Positions 15,752 to 27,139 are shown, counted from the stretch's first letter. The stretch is 64,000 nucleotides of DNA from a bacterium (GCA_030431715.1 JAUIIO010000008.1:86441-150440), one strand, 5' to 3'. Translations and numbers: made by a program. The notes: a model not told the origin generated them from the letters alone.

Positions 15752-16519
15752 CTACTCCAAAAAGCTTGTAAGGGGGCTACTTGCTGAGGCGGTCATCTGA
15801 ATGGCGCCCGGTCCGGCTTCGTATGCGGATCTTCCAGCTTGAACTGCACTGGCAAAGGCTCCTGCCATTCTTACAGGATCGCTTGCAACCGCAATGGCGG
15901 TATTAACCAGTACCGCATCTGCCCCCATCTCAAGGGCCTGTGCTGCGTGTGATGGCACTCCAATACCAGCATCAACCACAACAGGAACCGATGATTGGTC
16001 TATAATAATCTCAAGCATATCTCTGGTGGTAAGCCCTTTATTGCTTCCAATAGGTGCACCAAGTGGCATAACGGCGGCTACGCCAACGTCTTCAAGGCGT
16101 TTGCACAGTACCGGATCGGCGTGCACGTATGGCAGCACAACAAAACCTTTCTTCACAAGCTCTTCAGCCGCAGCGAATGTTTCAACAGGGTCGGGCATCA
16201 GGTATTTGGGATCGGGATGAATTTCAAGTTTTAGCCAATTTGTTTGAAGCGCTTCTCTAGCAAGTTCTGCACTAAACACAGCTTCTCGCACAGACTTTGC
16301 TCCCGAGGTATTTGGGAGTAAATCAACCCCCGGCACTTGAAGCGCCTCAACCATATTGTCTCGTTTTTCTTTTAGCTGAATACGTTTTAAAGCAAGAGTA
16401 ACAAGATTTGTCTCTGAAGCGATAACGCTTTCCCTCATAACGTCTACCGATGAGAACTTTCCTGTTCCTAAAAACAATCTGGAAGCAAATTCCTTACCGG
16501 CAATAACTAGCTTACTCAT
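15752..16519 (-). CDS. thiG: Thiazole synthase ThiG
   Basis: ThiG joins deoxyxylulose 5-phosphate, dehydroglycine and ThiS-thiocarboxylate into the thiazole phosphate. The 255-residue protein has FLGTGKFSS at the N-terminus, the Schiff-base lysine in [42 protein letters not shown] and [13 protein letters not shown], all characteristic. Its start overlaps the thiE stop by four bases (ATGA type), so the two are translationally coupled. Confidence 0.96.
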   Translation of the reverse strand: MSKLVIAGKEFASRLFLGTGKFSSVDVMRESVIASETNLVTLALKRIQLKEKRDNMVEALQVPGVDLLPNTSGAKSVREAVFSAELAREALQTNWLKLEIHPDPKYLMPDPVETFAAAEELVKKGFVVLPYVHADPVLCKRLEDVGVAAVMPLGAPIGSNKGLTTRDMLEIIIDQSSVPVVVDAGIGVPSHAAQALEMGADAVLVNTAIAVASDPVRMAGAFASAVQAGRSAYEAGPGAIQMTASASSPLTSFLE

Positions 16520-17160
16520 AGAACCTCACTATTCATGTTCACAGGAGTTGAATACGAAATAGACTGTGAACTCTTTAATCGATTAATTATATCTGCTGAG
16601 ATCGCAACGCTCTGTACACCAAGCGCACAGACTTCACTTATCTCATCAACTAAGATTCCCCCTACGGCTACTACTGGCACCCGATCCTCTCTTTTCTCCA
16701 ATGCAGAAGCTATACTTTGAACACCCATCGGGCCTAGAATTGGACTTAGTTTTTTCTTTGTATTCGTAAAGCGGTAAGGTCCCAAACCGATATAATCTAT
16801 GGAATAACTCAAAAGCTGTAGCACATCTTCTTCCGTATTCGCCGTACAACCAATAACTGCTTCTGATCCAAGGATTTCTCGTGCTTTTTGAGGAGACATG
16901 TCGTGCTTACCGAGATGGACTCCATCTGCCCCAACTTCTCGTACTACGGTCACATTGTCATTTATTATGAGCATTACTCCATACGCTCTGCATATGTCAC
17001 GAGCTGCGAGAGCAGCGTTCACATACTCTGTGTACGAAGCCTCCTTCATTCGTAATTGTATGGCTTTTATTCCTGCCTGACATGCACGTTGTACCTGCTG
17101 AACATGAGAGAGAGAGGAGTCTTCTCGAGTAATGAAATAGAGCGGTGGCAGGATCATCAT
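16516..17160 (-). CDS. thiE: Thiamine-phosphate synthase ThiE
   Basis: ThiE couples HMP-pyrophosphate with thiazole phosphate to give thiamine phosphate. The 214-residue TIM-barrel shows [43 protein letters not shown] and [14 protein letters not shown], followed by VVAVGGI. These match ThiE substrate-binding segments. It overlaps the thiD stop and the thiG start by four bases each. A second ThiE-like protein, at 17903, lacks several of these features and is more likely TenI. Confidence 0.93.
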   Translation of the reverse strand: MMILPPLYFITREDSSLSHVQQVQRACQAGIKAIQLRMKEASYTEYVNAALAARDICRAYGVMLIINDNVTVVREVGADGVHLGKHDMSPQKAREILGSEAVIGCTANTEEDVLQLLSYSIDYIGLGPYRFTNTKKKLSPILGPMGVQSIASALEKREDRVPVVAVGGILVDEISEVCALGVQSVAISADIINRLKSSQSISYSTPVNMNSEVL

Positions 17161-17936
17161 ACGAGTGGCGCACGCATTGAAAGGGGCTCGGGCAGTTCAA
17201 AATCTTCCCCATTATGAAAACCAAAGAGTTGCTGCATATATGAAAAGGCTTTCTTTGAAGCATCAAGCAAGCTATCGCCACACGCAAGATAGGTGGCCAA
17301 TGCACTAGAATGCACACACCCCGAACCGTGAACGCTCACTCCGCGGAACCGCTTGGAGCGAAAAACTTCAACGAGTTCTTTGTCATAGAGTTTGTCTACT
17401 ACCATATCTCCTTGATCGTGACCTCCCTTTAAGAGAATTGGTGCATGCTGCGAAAGTCTTTCAGCCGACTTATCAGGACAGCTCATTCGAGAAAGCAGTG
17501 CGACCTCTTCTCTATTTGGAGTAGCTACCGTGCAATGCGACAAAATGGTCTTTAGCTCACTTTCAGAGATGAGATCGTGAAAAATATAACCACTACTCGT
17601 TTTTAAAACTGGATCCCATACAACTGGCACAACACCTAGGGCTCCTCGAATGAGGCGCAGTGTCTCACAGAGATCGTAAATACAAGGGAAGAGCCCAATC
17701 TTAACAGCTTTGATAGGATAGTTTTCAAAAAGAGGTAGAAGCTGTTGTCGTAAGTCCGAGAGACTCACAGACCGATACCCCCTACAGGAGTTCTCGGTCT
17801 GATAGGTTAGCGCAGTACATACCGAAAGTGCGCGTGAGCCCAAAGACTCGATAGCACGCACGTCTGCAAGTATACCTGCACCACCAGAAGGATCGTGTCC
17901 TGCTATGGTAAGCACATATCCTGTTGTATCTGACAC
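17157..17936 (-). CDS. thiD: Hydroxymethylpyrimidine/phosphomethylpyrimidine kinase ThiD
   Basis: ThiD phosphorylates HMP and HMP-phosphate. The ribokinase-like fold is shown by the N-terminal IAGHDPSGGAGILADVRAI and by the anion-hole and catalytic region VHGSGCVHSSALATYLA near the C-terminus, which corresponds to the GTGCTxS motif of the family. The length is 259 residues. Its start lies 34 bases inside the end of the TenI-like gene, so translation is probably coupled. Confidence 0.94.
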   Translation of the reverse strand: MSDTTGYVLTIAGHDPSGGAGILADVRAIESLGSRALSVCTALTYQTENSCRGYRSVSLSDLRQQLLPLFENYPIKAVKIGLFPCIYDLCETLRLIRGALGVVPVVWDPVLKTSSGYIFHDLISESELKTILSHCTVATPNREEVALLSRMSCPDKSAERLSQHAPILLKGGHDQGDMVVDKLYDKELVEVFRSKRFRGVSVHGSGCVHSSALATYLACGDSLLDASKKAFSYMQQLFGFHNGEDFELPEPLSMRAPLV

Positions 17937-18574
17937 TCCGACTTAATCTCCTTAAACGCAGCTACTGGATCAGATTCGTTCCAGACAGCTCCTAACACAG
18001 CTACTCCATCAAAGCCCATATCAAGTACTGGCTTGATTCTTTCAGAGTTAATTCCTCCAAGAGCTACCACAGGATTTCTCACATGCGGAAGCGTTGCTTG
18101 TAAATCTTCAAAAGAGAAAGAGGCTCCATTATATTCCTTGGAGATACTGTCATAGACCGGGCTGATAAAGACATAGTCGTATCTAGCTGGTGAGAAACGC
18201 AGCTCATCAAGCGTATGGTAGCTTGCACTGAGTTGCATCTTTGGGTTCTTGTCTATGAGAAATTCAAGTTGTGCCTGACAAAACGAGTTTGAAGAGTGTA
18301 GTTGAGTAGAAGTAAGGTGTACTCCTTTCAAATTATACTCAAGGGCCAGATCGTAGAAAGAATGAACAACAATGTGTTGATGGTATCTCTCAGGAAGAGC
18401 ATCTAACCATGCTCTCATCTGATCGATCGAATAAGTAGGCTTACGTAGATGGAAGGTTGTTAAGCCTTCATCACATATTTTTGCCACGATTTTTTGTTCA
18501 AGATTTTCTGTAGCTTCAGCACCCTCAACAGTAGTAGGGAGTTGGGCGTGTGGTGAAATGACTATTAGCTTCAT
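17903..18574 (-). CDS. tenI: TenI-like thiazole tautomerase (ThiE-related)
   Basis: ATG 18574 is chosen over an upstream in-frame start at 18670 because GGAG lies eight bases before it and the protein then begins MKLIVISPHAQ, as in relatives. The 223-residue barrel has TTFHLRKPTYS in place of the RxKxxS segment of true ThiE, YNLKGVHLTS, YVFISPVYDSISKEYNG and VVALGGINSERI. TenI-type proteins isomerise the thiazole carboxylate made by ThiG. Its position between thiC and thiD and the presence of a genuine ThiE nearby support this reading. A role as a second thiamine-phosphate synthase cannot be ruled out. Confidence 0.8.
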   Translation of the reverse strand: MKLIVISPHAQLPTTVEGAEATENLEQKIVAKICDEGLTTFHLRKPTYSIDQMRAWLDALPERYHQHIVVHSFYDLALEYNLKGVHLTSTQLHSSNSFCQAQLEFLIDKNPKMQLSASYHTLDELRFSPARYDYVFISPVYDSISKEYNGASFSFEDLQATLPHVRNPVVALGGINSERIKPVLDMGFDGVAVLGAVWNESDPVAAFKEIKSECQIQQDMCLP

Positions 18575-18721
18575 ATGTTCGTCTCCAAAATGGCTCTCAA
18601 CAAATACATCATCAACAGTTGAGAGATCAGCTAGACTGGCAAGTACGCTGCTAAGTTTCAGACTTAGCACAGCGCACTGCTATAACGTTATGACGGCACA
18701 CTGGCATTACAACGCATAATG

Positions 18722-20614
<1,893 letters not shown>

Positions 20615-20818
20615 CTATCCTCCCTGGGTTGCGGTAATAATCAGGACCCGATCGTGATCGCAAAGCTCTAAGGACTGCCACCCTTCACGAGGAATGACGG
20701 TGTCGTTTATAGCCATTGCCATTCCAGCTGTGTCAGATATTTCAAGGGTACTTAAGAGATCTGGGAGCGTTGTCCCGTCTGGAATCTCTAATGGTTCATC
20801 ATTGATGAGAAGAATCAT
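20615..20818 (-). CDS. thiS: Sulfur carrier protein ThiS
   Basis: ThiS carries the sulfur for the thiazole ring as a C-terminal thiocarboxylate. The 67-residue product begins MILLINDEPLEIPDG and ends ITATQGG, with the required C-terminal Gly-Gly and a ubiquitin-like length. ATG 20818 is the start: a longer frame to 20893 would run through the TPP riboswitch and adds nothing ThiS-like. It is the first gene of the operon. Its Shine-Dalgarno (AGG within ACAGGTTAC) lies in the closing stem of the riboswitch. Confidence 0.95.
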   Translation of the reverse strand: MILLINDEPLEIPDGTTLPDLLSTLEISDTAGMAMAINDTVIPREGWQSLELCDHDRVLIITATQGG

Positions 20819-20823
20819 ATTCG

Positions 20824-20905
20824 TAACCTGTTCCTTCGACAGTATCAGCTGTATCAGGTTCAAAGGGTATGCTCTCAGCCCACACTCGGGCACCCCCCGG
20901 TTTCA
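20824..20905 (-). ncRNA. TPP riboswitch (THI element) controlling the thi operon
   Basis: Read on the minus strand the leader contains GGGGTGCC, GGGCTGAGA, ACCC and TTGAACCTGATACAG, followed by GAAGGAACAGGTT: the conserved boxes of the thiamine pyrophosphate aptamer in the right order. The flanking AAACC and GGTT pair as stem P1. The 3' side of P1 contains the AGG that would act as Shine-Dalgarno for thiS (ATG at 20818), so binding of TPP should hide the ribosome binding site and switch off translation of the operon. Confidence 0.96.
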
Positions 20906-20965
20906 CCCAAGTACCGTACCACATCTAAGAAAAACTACCAGCACCAGCGATCCACTTCCGAATGC

Positions 20966-20985
20966 ATTAGAATGAACATTCTAAT
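20966..20985. promoter_or_regulatory. Perfect 20-bp palindrome between the thi operon and a divergent protease gene
   Basis: ATTAGAATG, AA, CATTCTAAT is a perfect dyad. It lies about 60 bases upstream of the riboswitch on one side and 88 bases before the protease start on the other, where an operator for either gene could sit. The regulator is unknown. Confidence 0.5.
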
Positions 20986-21072
20986 ACGCTTAAATGAGAG
21001 CCGAGATCTACAAAATCTGCCCCCACACATCGATTTCTTCTAAACGCAGTAAACGTTGTACGGAGAGGTTGG

Positions 21073-22776
21073 ATGTTAAAAGGAAAAGTATTTAAAGTTT
21101 CAGGAGTTCTTCTCGCACTCCTGCTACTGGGTTTTCTCACTACGGCTCAAGCCGAAAAACTACCAGGATTATTTCAGAAAAAACAAAGTAGCTCCCACCA
21201 AAGAGCACTACGCAATCAAAAACCAAAGCATAGCTGGGTAAAATCAGAACAAGAAGTATCTTTAAACCCTGAAGCTTTCCAAACAGGTGCATTTAACGTA
21301 TCTCTTGAGGGAAATTCCTACCGAGCGCTCCGAAGCAATGCTCGCAAGAGACAAGCGTTGTATACTGAACATTTCGCAAACACGACACGAGGACCACTCC
21401 TTGATGATCAGAACAACATTCAGGGAAATTTTATTATTTCACGTGCGATTGATAATAAAGGGGAAGAGGCTGTTTCAGCTCTTTTTGAATTAAAGAATGG
21501 AAAAACCTTTAACTTGCAGTATCTTCCTGATGGCTCATATACCCTTGAAGAGATAGATCACGATGCGTTTCCAAATTGTCCTATTCATGATGTAGAGCCC
21601 TTTCAAGACTACTCTGGAGAAGCCGCACCAACTTCTTCAACGTCACGTGCTGCAGATGCAGCAACACAAATAGATGTTCTTGTCGGATACACACCAGAGG
21701 CTCTTGCATATGAAGGGAGCGAAGCTGCTATGCTTGCAAAGATTGACCTTGCGATTAGTAACGCAAACGAAGCTTACTCAAATAGCGGGGTGAGTCTAAC
21801 ACTGAACCTAGCGCATGTCGTCGCGCTAACAGACAACGAGAGTGTTACCGTTGGCAATGACTATGGAATGTCAAAAGACCTCACATATCTTGCGAACCAG
21901 AACGACGGAAAATTCGACGAGGTTCATACCCTAAGAAACACCTATGGGGCAGACATGGTATCGCTTATGACAGCTCCCGGAGATTTTTGCGGAATTGGCT
22001 ACCGCCCATACAACTCAACACTCCTTTCTTATGACTACTATGCTTTTAGTGTGACGGCAGCCAACTGCGTAAGTTATCACTCGTTTGCGCACGAACTGGG
22101 ACATAACATCGGACTAAACCACGACTCTGACAATGCAGGCGGCACACCATTTTATGCGTATGCCTACGGTCACCGATGGACCGGGAGTAACGCCACGCAG
22201 TACAGATCTGTTATGGCATATGCACCAGGGACTCGCGTTGCTTACTTTTCAAATCCCGACGTATCGTACATGGGTGCAGCAACAGGCGCCGATGGAGTAG
22301 CGAACAATGCTCTTACCTTAGCTAATAATATAGCAGCCGTTGCTGATTATCGTGAATCATTAGGCTATAACGCTGGCGGAGGCGGAGATGGGGGTGAATC
22401 TGGTGGCGGCGAAGAGTCCGGTGGCGGTGAAGAATCCGGCGGCGGCGAAGAGTCCGGTGGTGGTGAATCCGGTGGTGGCGGTGAGGGATCATCACTGTAT
22501 GAAAACATGCGCGTGCGTGTACGCAAGAAAAACAATCGCTACATTGTGAGAGCGAAGTTTAAAGATGAGTTTACCCTGCCCGTAAGCGACGTTCCTGTTA
22601 CCATCATCCGGAGCAGAAAGAACGGTGCTCTAGAAACACTCGTCTTTAACGGTGTCTCTGACAGCAGAGGTAAGGTCATTTACCGCGAACGGGCAAGAAA
22701 AGGTAAAACGACATACCTCGTCACTGCTAATGACAGTGAAACGAGAAGCATCTCTAAGAGAAATAGACGTAGGTAG
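21073..22776 (+). CDS. Secreted zinc metalloprotease, M12B (reprolysin)-like, with Gly/Glu/Ser linker
   Basis: A strong GGAGAGG precedes the ATG. The 567-residue protein has a signal peptide (cleavage near AQA), a propeptide-like region to about 195, and a catalytic domain at about 198-430. The zinc site HELGHNIGLNHD is at 340-351 and the Met-turn is in SVMAYAPG, the adamalysin/reprolysin type. A low-complexity linker of GGGEES repeats (about 435-475; bases 22376-22490, 18-base unit) leads to a small beta domain and a basic C-terminus (ISKRNRRR). FCGIGY and AANC may form disulfides. The likely role is extracellular protein degradation. It is divergent from the thi operon. Confidence 0.85.
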   Translation: MLKGKVFKVSGVLLALLLLGFLTTAQAEKLPGLFQKKQSSSHQRALRNQKPKHSWVKSEQEVSLNPEAFQTGAFNVSLEGNSYRALRSNARKRQALYTEHFANTTRGPLLDDQNNIQGNFIISRAIDNKGEEAVSALFELKNGKTFNLQYLPDGSYTLEEIDHDAFPNCPIHDVEPFQDYSGEAAPTSSTSRAADAATQIDVLVGYTPEALAYEGSEAAMLAKIDLAISNANEAYSNSGVSLTLNLAHVVALTDNESVTVGNDYGMSKDLTYLANQNDGKFDEVHTLRNTYGADMVSLMTAPGDFCGIGYRPYNSTLLSYDYYAFSVTAANCVSYHSFAHELGHNIGLNHDSDNAGGTPFYAYAYGHRWTGSNATQYRSVMAYAPGTRVAYFSNPDVSYMGAATGADGVANNALTLANNIAAVADYRESLGYNAGGGGDGGESGGGEESGGGEESGGGEESGGGESGGGGEGSSLYENMRVRVRKKNNRYIVRAKFKDEFTLPVSDVPVTIIRSRKNGALETLVFNGVSDSRGKVIYRERARKGKTTYLVTANDSETRSISKRNRRR

Positions 22777-22806
22777 TTACTCGCACTCTATCCAGCATCC
22801 CACAAC

Positions 22807-22825
22807 ACTCCTTATTTCAAGGAGT
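22807..22825 (+). terminator. Weak hairpin after the M12B-like gene
   Basis: ACTCCTT, ATTTC, AAGGAGT forms a seven-pair stem 30 bases after the stop codon. No T tract follows, so this is a tentative terminator. Confidence 0.35.
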
Positions 22826-22942
22826 TAGGGCATCCAAGGCGATTCTGATAGGAATTATCTAAAAAAATAAGGTTGTAAAGTACACATTTCGCCCAGCACT
22901 TCATAACACCATTGAACATATACATGTATCTACGGTTTTATT

Positions 22943-24904
22943 ATGAAGTTTACAAAAGTTTTTCTCCTCCTACTGAGTATTGTCCTTTTCAGTATCCCAC
23001 AAAGTATTCTAGCCCAAACTATCTGTGTTTCCACCGGCACTCAAGCGGTCTATCTGACAACTCCAAGAGACGACAGTACTGTTACGGGCATGGTCAATGT
23101 CTATGCACAAACAAGCCCCGGGGTTACGCCATCGTATTGTCAATACAACGAGATCTTTAAAGTAACGGTTAAGGGTGGGCCCTTTCAGGAAACGCTCACC
23201 TATAACGGCAACTATCAGTCATTTGATTCAGGGCAGCTTACTCCGGGTGAATATCGGATTACCGTAACGTACATCGTGAATAACCGCGCTGTGTATGACT
23301 CTGCGAATGTTACCATTTACCGCGATGAAGAAGGGCCGGAGATCTTTCTACCGGGAACAGTAGACAACGCTGAGTGGGATGGCATCGAAACAGTACAAAT
23401 TGATGCATACGATCCATCTGGCATTCAAGATGTTCAAATCCTCCTCGGCAGCACTGAAGTTGGCTATGTCGACAATGAAGGGGCTAAGTATATCGACGCT
23501 CCTCTCTCTATAAACACTACAGCTGTTCCAGACGGCGACTACGAGCTCATTGCTCGAGCCACTGATACAGCAGGTAACATCAGCGAATATACCCTGAACG
23601 TAAGTGTGAACAACGTTGACGACGCCCCGGTGGTCAATATTCTCTCTCCCGCAGCAGGATCTGAGGTTTCAGGAACCATACGTATTCGTACAAACTCTAC
23701 TGACGATAACGGCATCAAGTCGCTCTCGTGCTATATTGGAGGCGTACTTGTATCAAGCACTACACGAACACCATATGACTGTGTAATCGATACTCGTAGC
23801 TACGAAGATGGGCCGTATCAGGTCGCGGTTGTTGCAAAAGATACAGCGAACAAAGGTGATACAAAGTTTCACTTTCTACACTTTAAGAATAACGCAAACG
23901 ATGCTCCAACTATTACACTTCTTTCCCCTACTCAAGGTCAGACCTTAAGCGGTACGTCAAACGTACTTGTAGATGCTCAGGATGACCTTGCGGTCAAAAA
24001 AGTGGACTACTTCCTTGGGGAACTTTTCATCGGTTCTGCAACAACAAGTCCATTTACCTTTAGCTTCAATTCAGCCAACGTTGCTGACGGTGTTTATCAA
24101 CTAAAAGCAATCGCTCACGATTTTGGAGATCTTACCGATACCGACTATGCCATCATATCTATAAGAAATGGTGACGATGAGAAACCAGGCGTTTTTATTA
24201 CCAAACCGGCGGAACTAAGCATCCTTTCAGGTACGGTAACCGTTGAGTCACTTGCCGTGGATAATGTCTCAGTAAAAGAGGTTCGTTACTTTTTAGACGA
24301 TAACCTCCTCGCGGTAAAAACAATTGCTCCCTACGCCTTTAAGCTTGAAACCGGTCTCTATCCAGATGGAGATCATGCACTCACTGCTACTGCAGTAGAT
24401 TATGCCAACAATAAGACGAGTCATACAATTCAAGTCACTATTGATAGTTTTAGCCCACCAACTGATGGAAATCCAGATGATGGAACAGACGACGGAACAG
24501 ATAACGGCACTGACGACGGGACCGACAACGGCACAGGCGATGATGGTAGCAATACCAACGACGACGATGATGAGACACTTGATGACACCGTTGCTTCCCT
24601 TGCAGAGAACCTTAACAATCTCATTAGCACAGTAGATACGCTCTCTGAAAACCAGAGTCAGATCCAGGAACAGATCGCTGCCATGCAGACCATGCTGAAT
24701 CAACTGCTTGAGATCTTTGCCTCTGCCGCGACAGGTGAGTCTGCCGCAATGAAAGCTAACCCACGCAAGGCAAAAAGGCTCACTCGGAAGGCCAACAAGA
24801 AGGTCCAGAAGATGATCAAGGCCAAGAGAAAAAGAGCATTCAAGAAGAGAAAACGAAGCGCTCGAAGAGCCATAAGAAGGCTTAAGAAGTTTCTTGCTTC
24901 GTAA
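22943..24904 (+). CDS. Secreted multi-domain Ig-like protein with coiled coil and polybasic C-terminus (paralogue of 45112-47082)
   Basis: The 653-residue protein has a signal peptide (cleavage near LAQ), an N-terminal Cys-containing beta domain, and four bacterial Ig-like domains of about 90 residues (roughly 128-225, 228-325, 326-415 and 415-505) with recurring SPxxGxxxSGT, DxxGxxxVxxxxG and DGxYxxxAxAxDxxGN motifs (Big_9-like). A DGTD/NGTD low-complexity linker (about 510-548) precedes a short coiled coil (SLAENLNNLISTVDTLSENQ). The last 50 residues are extremely rich in Lys and Arg. The same architecture recurs at 45112-47082. It is likely a surface adhesin; the basic tail could hold it on acidic polymers such as LPS or DNA, which is inference. 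Confidence 0.82.
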   Translation: MKFTKVFLLLLSIVLFSIPQSILAQTICVSTGTQAVYLTTPRDDSTVTGMVNVYAQTSPGVTPSYCQYNEIFKVTVKGGPFQETLTYNGNYQSFDSGQLTPGEYRITVTYIVNNRAVYDSANVTIYRDEEGPEIFLPGTVDNAEWDGIETVQIDAYDPSGIQDVQILLGSTEVGYVDNEGAKYIDAPLSINTTAVPDGDYELIARATDTAGNISEYTLNVSVNNVDDAPVVNILSPAAGSEVSGTIRIRTNSTDDNGIKSLSCYIGGVLVSSTTRTPYDCVIDTRSYEDGPYQVAVVAKDTANKGDTKFHFLHFKNNANDAPTITLLSPTQGQTLSGTSNVLVDAQDDLAVKKVDYFLGELFIGSATTSPFTFSFNSANVADGVYQLKAIAHDFGDLTDTDYAIISIRNGDDEKPGVFITKPAELSILSGTVTVESLAVDNVSVKEVRYFLDDNLLAVKTIAPYAFKLETGLYPDGDHALTATAVDYANNKTSHTIQVTIDSFSPPTDGNPDDGTDDGTDNGTDDGTDNGTGDDGSNTNDDDDETLDDTVASLAENLNNLISTVDTLSENQSQIQEQIAAMQTMLNQLLEIFASAATGESAAMKANPRKAKRLTRKANKKVQKMIKAKRKRAFKKRKRSARRAIRRLKKFLAS

Positions 24905-24913
24905 CAGTACGCC

Positions 24914-25031
24914 ATCATTGCGAGGAGTTGAGCTCAGCGAGCCGAATGACGAAGCAATCCCCCTGTTGAATGGCCCCTCGGGGAGATTGCTTCGTCGTTC
25001 GGTCTATGACCTCAGCTCCTCGCAATGACAT
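24914..25031. repeat. CATTGCGAGGAG palindromic repeat, full copy
   Basis: CATTGCGAGGAGTTGAGCTC and its partner GACCTCAGCTCCTCGCAATG enclose GACGAAGCAATCCCC and GGGGAGATTGCTTCGTC, so the whole 118 bases fold into one long hairpin. It resembles interspersed 'CATTGCGAG...GAAGCAATC' repeats seen in many bacterial genomes. Partial copies are at 5457 and 60708. It lies between an Ig-like protein gene and a glycosyltransferase gene and could act as a terminator. Confidence 0.85.
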
Positions 25032-25115
25032 TTTACACCTTTGTGTAAAATGTCACCTTTCCTCACCCCGTACACCTTGACGTGAAGTTCAATCTCGCTG
25101 ACACTTCACAGTGCT

Positions 25116-26648
25116 ATGCAGAGTACCTCTAACACCACTCACCGGACTGAGACGCTTATCCTATTCATTCTGATGCTTACTGCTTGCATCCTCTTCTCTC
25201 TTGAGAGGTTTGTCGCTGCAGATGAGGGGTTTTACCTGCTCGCCTCGAAGCTGGTCATGGAAGGAAAAGGGCTCTACACCGACTTCTTTTATCCTCAGAT
25301 GCCGGGACTTCCATATGTTTATGGGCCAATTCTTAAAGTAACCGGGTATAGCTGGATAGCCGCCCGAGTGATTGCAGCATTTTTTACTGCCCTTATTCTC
25401 GTTTTCTTTTTTCTTAAAATCTTAAATCTATCCGGAAAACGTATCCTTGCTTACTCAGGCCTTATGCTCTTACTGACCAGTGGGCTATTTATCGGCTGGA
25501 GCCCACTTGCTAAAACCTACTCGGCTTCAACTCTCTTTACTCTCTTAGCGCTACTCCTCTTCGACAGTGAAGCCAGAGAGAAGAACCCGATGTATATGCT
25601 TTTGTGTGGCATAGCCGTAGGCGTTGCCGTTAATGTTCGTCTCTTTTATGTAGTTCTTATCCCAATATTCTTAGCAACTATTTTACTTGAAGAGCGGTCA
25701 AAGGGCGTAAGAATGAAAACCGCTGTTGCTTTTTTGGCAGGAGGCTTTCTTACATTCATACCTCACCTCTACTATATGTATATCGATTTTGACAGCTACT
25801 GGTTTAACAACGTTGGCTATCACCTTGAGCGGTCCCACCGTTCACCAATCGTCGATGCACGGTCACGAGCAAAGCTTACAAGAATACTTTTTGGAATTCA
25901 GACAGACCCACGAGCAGACGGTTACCAATTTCCTTTCCTGATATACACCACCCTGATTTATGTTATTTTCCAGCTAATACGACGACATAAGGTACATATC
26001 TCGGCTTGGATTGCTATCGCGCTCTTTGTAATCCACATCCTACCCGATCCAATTCACTATCAGTATTTTACGGCGGTAGTTCCATTCGCTCTGATGGCGT
26101 TTCTCCTTTTTCTCAATGAACTTTTTAAAACTCAGCGCACATCTACACGAGCGCTTGCACTGGTATTACTCGCCTTAATCGTTGGCCATCATCTCTATCT
26201 AGCCCCATATATTTACAATCGCTTTACCGTCACTGGAAGAGGTGTTAAGGGAATTTCTAAAAGAAATAGAGACCAAGCAACGCTTGATGCTACCTCGCAA
26301 ATATCTAAAAAGATCGATCAGTTCGCCGGGAAAGACGACTACGTTCTCTCCTTGTGGCCCGGCTATCTGCTTGAAAGCAAAGCACAGATCGTGCCTGGGA
26401 TAGAGAATCAGTTCTGGCTACGAGTCTCGCATAAAATCACTAAGGATGAGCGAAGAAAATACCATCTTCTAAGCTCAAAGGAGATCGCAGGGAGTCTTTC
26501 AGACCCAAAAGTAAAAGTACTTCTAACAACCCCGCAGCGGATGAAGAGATATTTTTCAAAAGTAGACCTCAGCGCTCTCGGCTATAAATTTGAAGAGGAT
26601 ATTTATGGAATGCAAATCTATAGTCGTACTCTCAGACACGCACGATAA
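25116..26648 (+). CDS. GT-C type membrane glycosyltransferase (PMT/GT39-like)
   Basis: The 510-residue protein has about ten hydrophobic segments and, in the first periplasmic loop, the acidic motif ADEGFYLLASKLVMEGKGLY followed by DFFYPQMPGLPYVYGP. This is the arrangement of dolichyl/polyprenyl-phosphate-mannose-type glycosyltransferases (PMT_2-like), which move sugar from a lipid carrier to an acceptor in the periplasm. The donor and acceptor are unknown. The C-terminal 110 residues are soluble. Its end overlaps the start of the phosphodiesterase gene by 44 bases. The start codon has no clear Shine-Dalgarno. Confidence 0.78.
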   Translation: MQSTSNTTHRTETLILFILMLTACILFSLERFVAADEGFYLLASKLVMEGKGLYTDFFYPQMPGLPYVYGPILKVTGYSWIAARVIAAFFTALILVFFFLKILNLSGKRILAYSGLMLLLTSGLFIGWSPLAKTYSASTLFTLLALLLFDSEAREKNPMYMLLCGIAVGVAVNVRLFYVVLIPIFLATILLEERSKGVRMKTAVAFLAGGFLTFIPHLYYMYIDFDSYWFNNVGYHLERSHRSPIVDARSRAKLTRILFGIQTDPRADGYQFPFLIYTTLIYVIFQLIRRHKVHISAWIAIALFVIHILPDPIHYQYFTAVVPFALMAFLLFLNELFKTQRTSTRALALVLLALIVGHHLYLAPYIYNRFTVTGRGVKGISKRNRDQATLDATSQISKKIDQFAGKDDYVLSLWPGYLLESKAQIVPGIENQFWLRVSHKITKDERRKYHLLSSKEIAGSLSDPKVKVLLTTPQRMKRYFSKVDLSALGYKFEEDIYGMQIYSRTLRHAR

Positions 26649-27102
26649 CACAGAGATTGTTCAAAAAGCCCTGCTTCAGATTCAAACTCTGGATTTTGTT
26701 AAAGTACTTCACTGCGGAGACGTTACAACACCTGAGACCTTAAGACTTTTTGAAGGTCTGCCACTAGAGATTGTATTCGGTAATTGTGACTACGATACGG
26801 CATCACTTCAGGACACAGCGAAAGAACTCGGCCTTGCCCCCTTTGACTATACAAAAGAGCTCAATATCGCCGGCAAAAGGATCGCTTTTATGCACGGTGA
26901 CAACCAATCAACGCTCTCGCATATCATCTATTCTGGAAGCTTTGATTACGTCTTTCACGGTCATATTCATCAAAAAAAAGACATCCTAGTTGAGAACACA
27001 CGAGTCATATGCCCCGGCGCTCTCCAGAGAGCTGTACCATACTCATTTGCCTATTTTAATCTGGAAACAGATACGCTCGAATATCACGAGGTTGAGCCAT
27101 AG
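26605..27102 (+). CDS. YfcE/MJ0936-type metallophosphoesterase
   Basis: ATG 26605 is chosen over an in-frame TTG at 26590 because AGAGG lies six bases upstream. The 165-residue protein shows the complete calcineurin-like set: LSDTHDN, HCGDV, GNCDYD, MHGD and HGHIH. The small YfcE family hydrolyses phosphodiesters with Mn2+; its physiological substrate is not settled. It starts inside the upstream glycosyltransferase gene, so translational coupling is likely, but the two need not act together. Confidence 0.88.
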   Translation: MECKSIVVLSDTHDNTEIVQKALLQIQTLDFVKVLHCGDVTTPETLRLFEGLPLEIVFGNCDYDTASLQDTAKELGLAPFDYTKELNIAGKRIAFMHGDNQSTLSHIIYSGSFDYVFHGHIHQKKDILVENTRVICPGALQRAVPYSFAYFNLETDTLEYHEVEP

Positions 27103-27139
27103 ATTTGAGTAGCGACAAGTTCTCAAATACAATTTTTTC

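Noticed and set aside
20819..20893. N-terminal extension of ThiS
   Set aside because: These bases are the TPP riboswitch aptamer; ThiS homologues start at the methionine encoded at 20818.
22912..23160. Forward frame of 82 codons at the start of the Ig-like gene
   Set aside because: Out of frame with the clear signal peptide and Ig domains of the gene starting at 22943.
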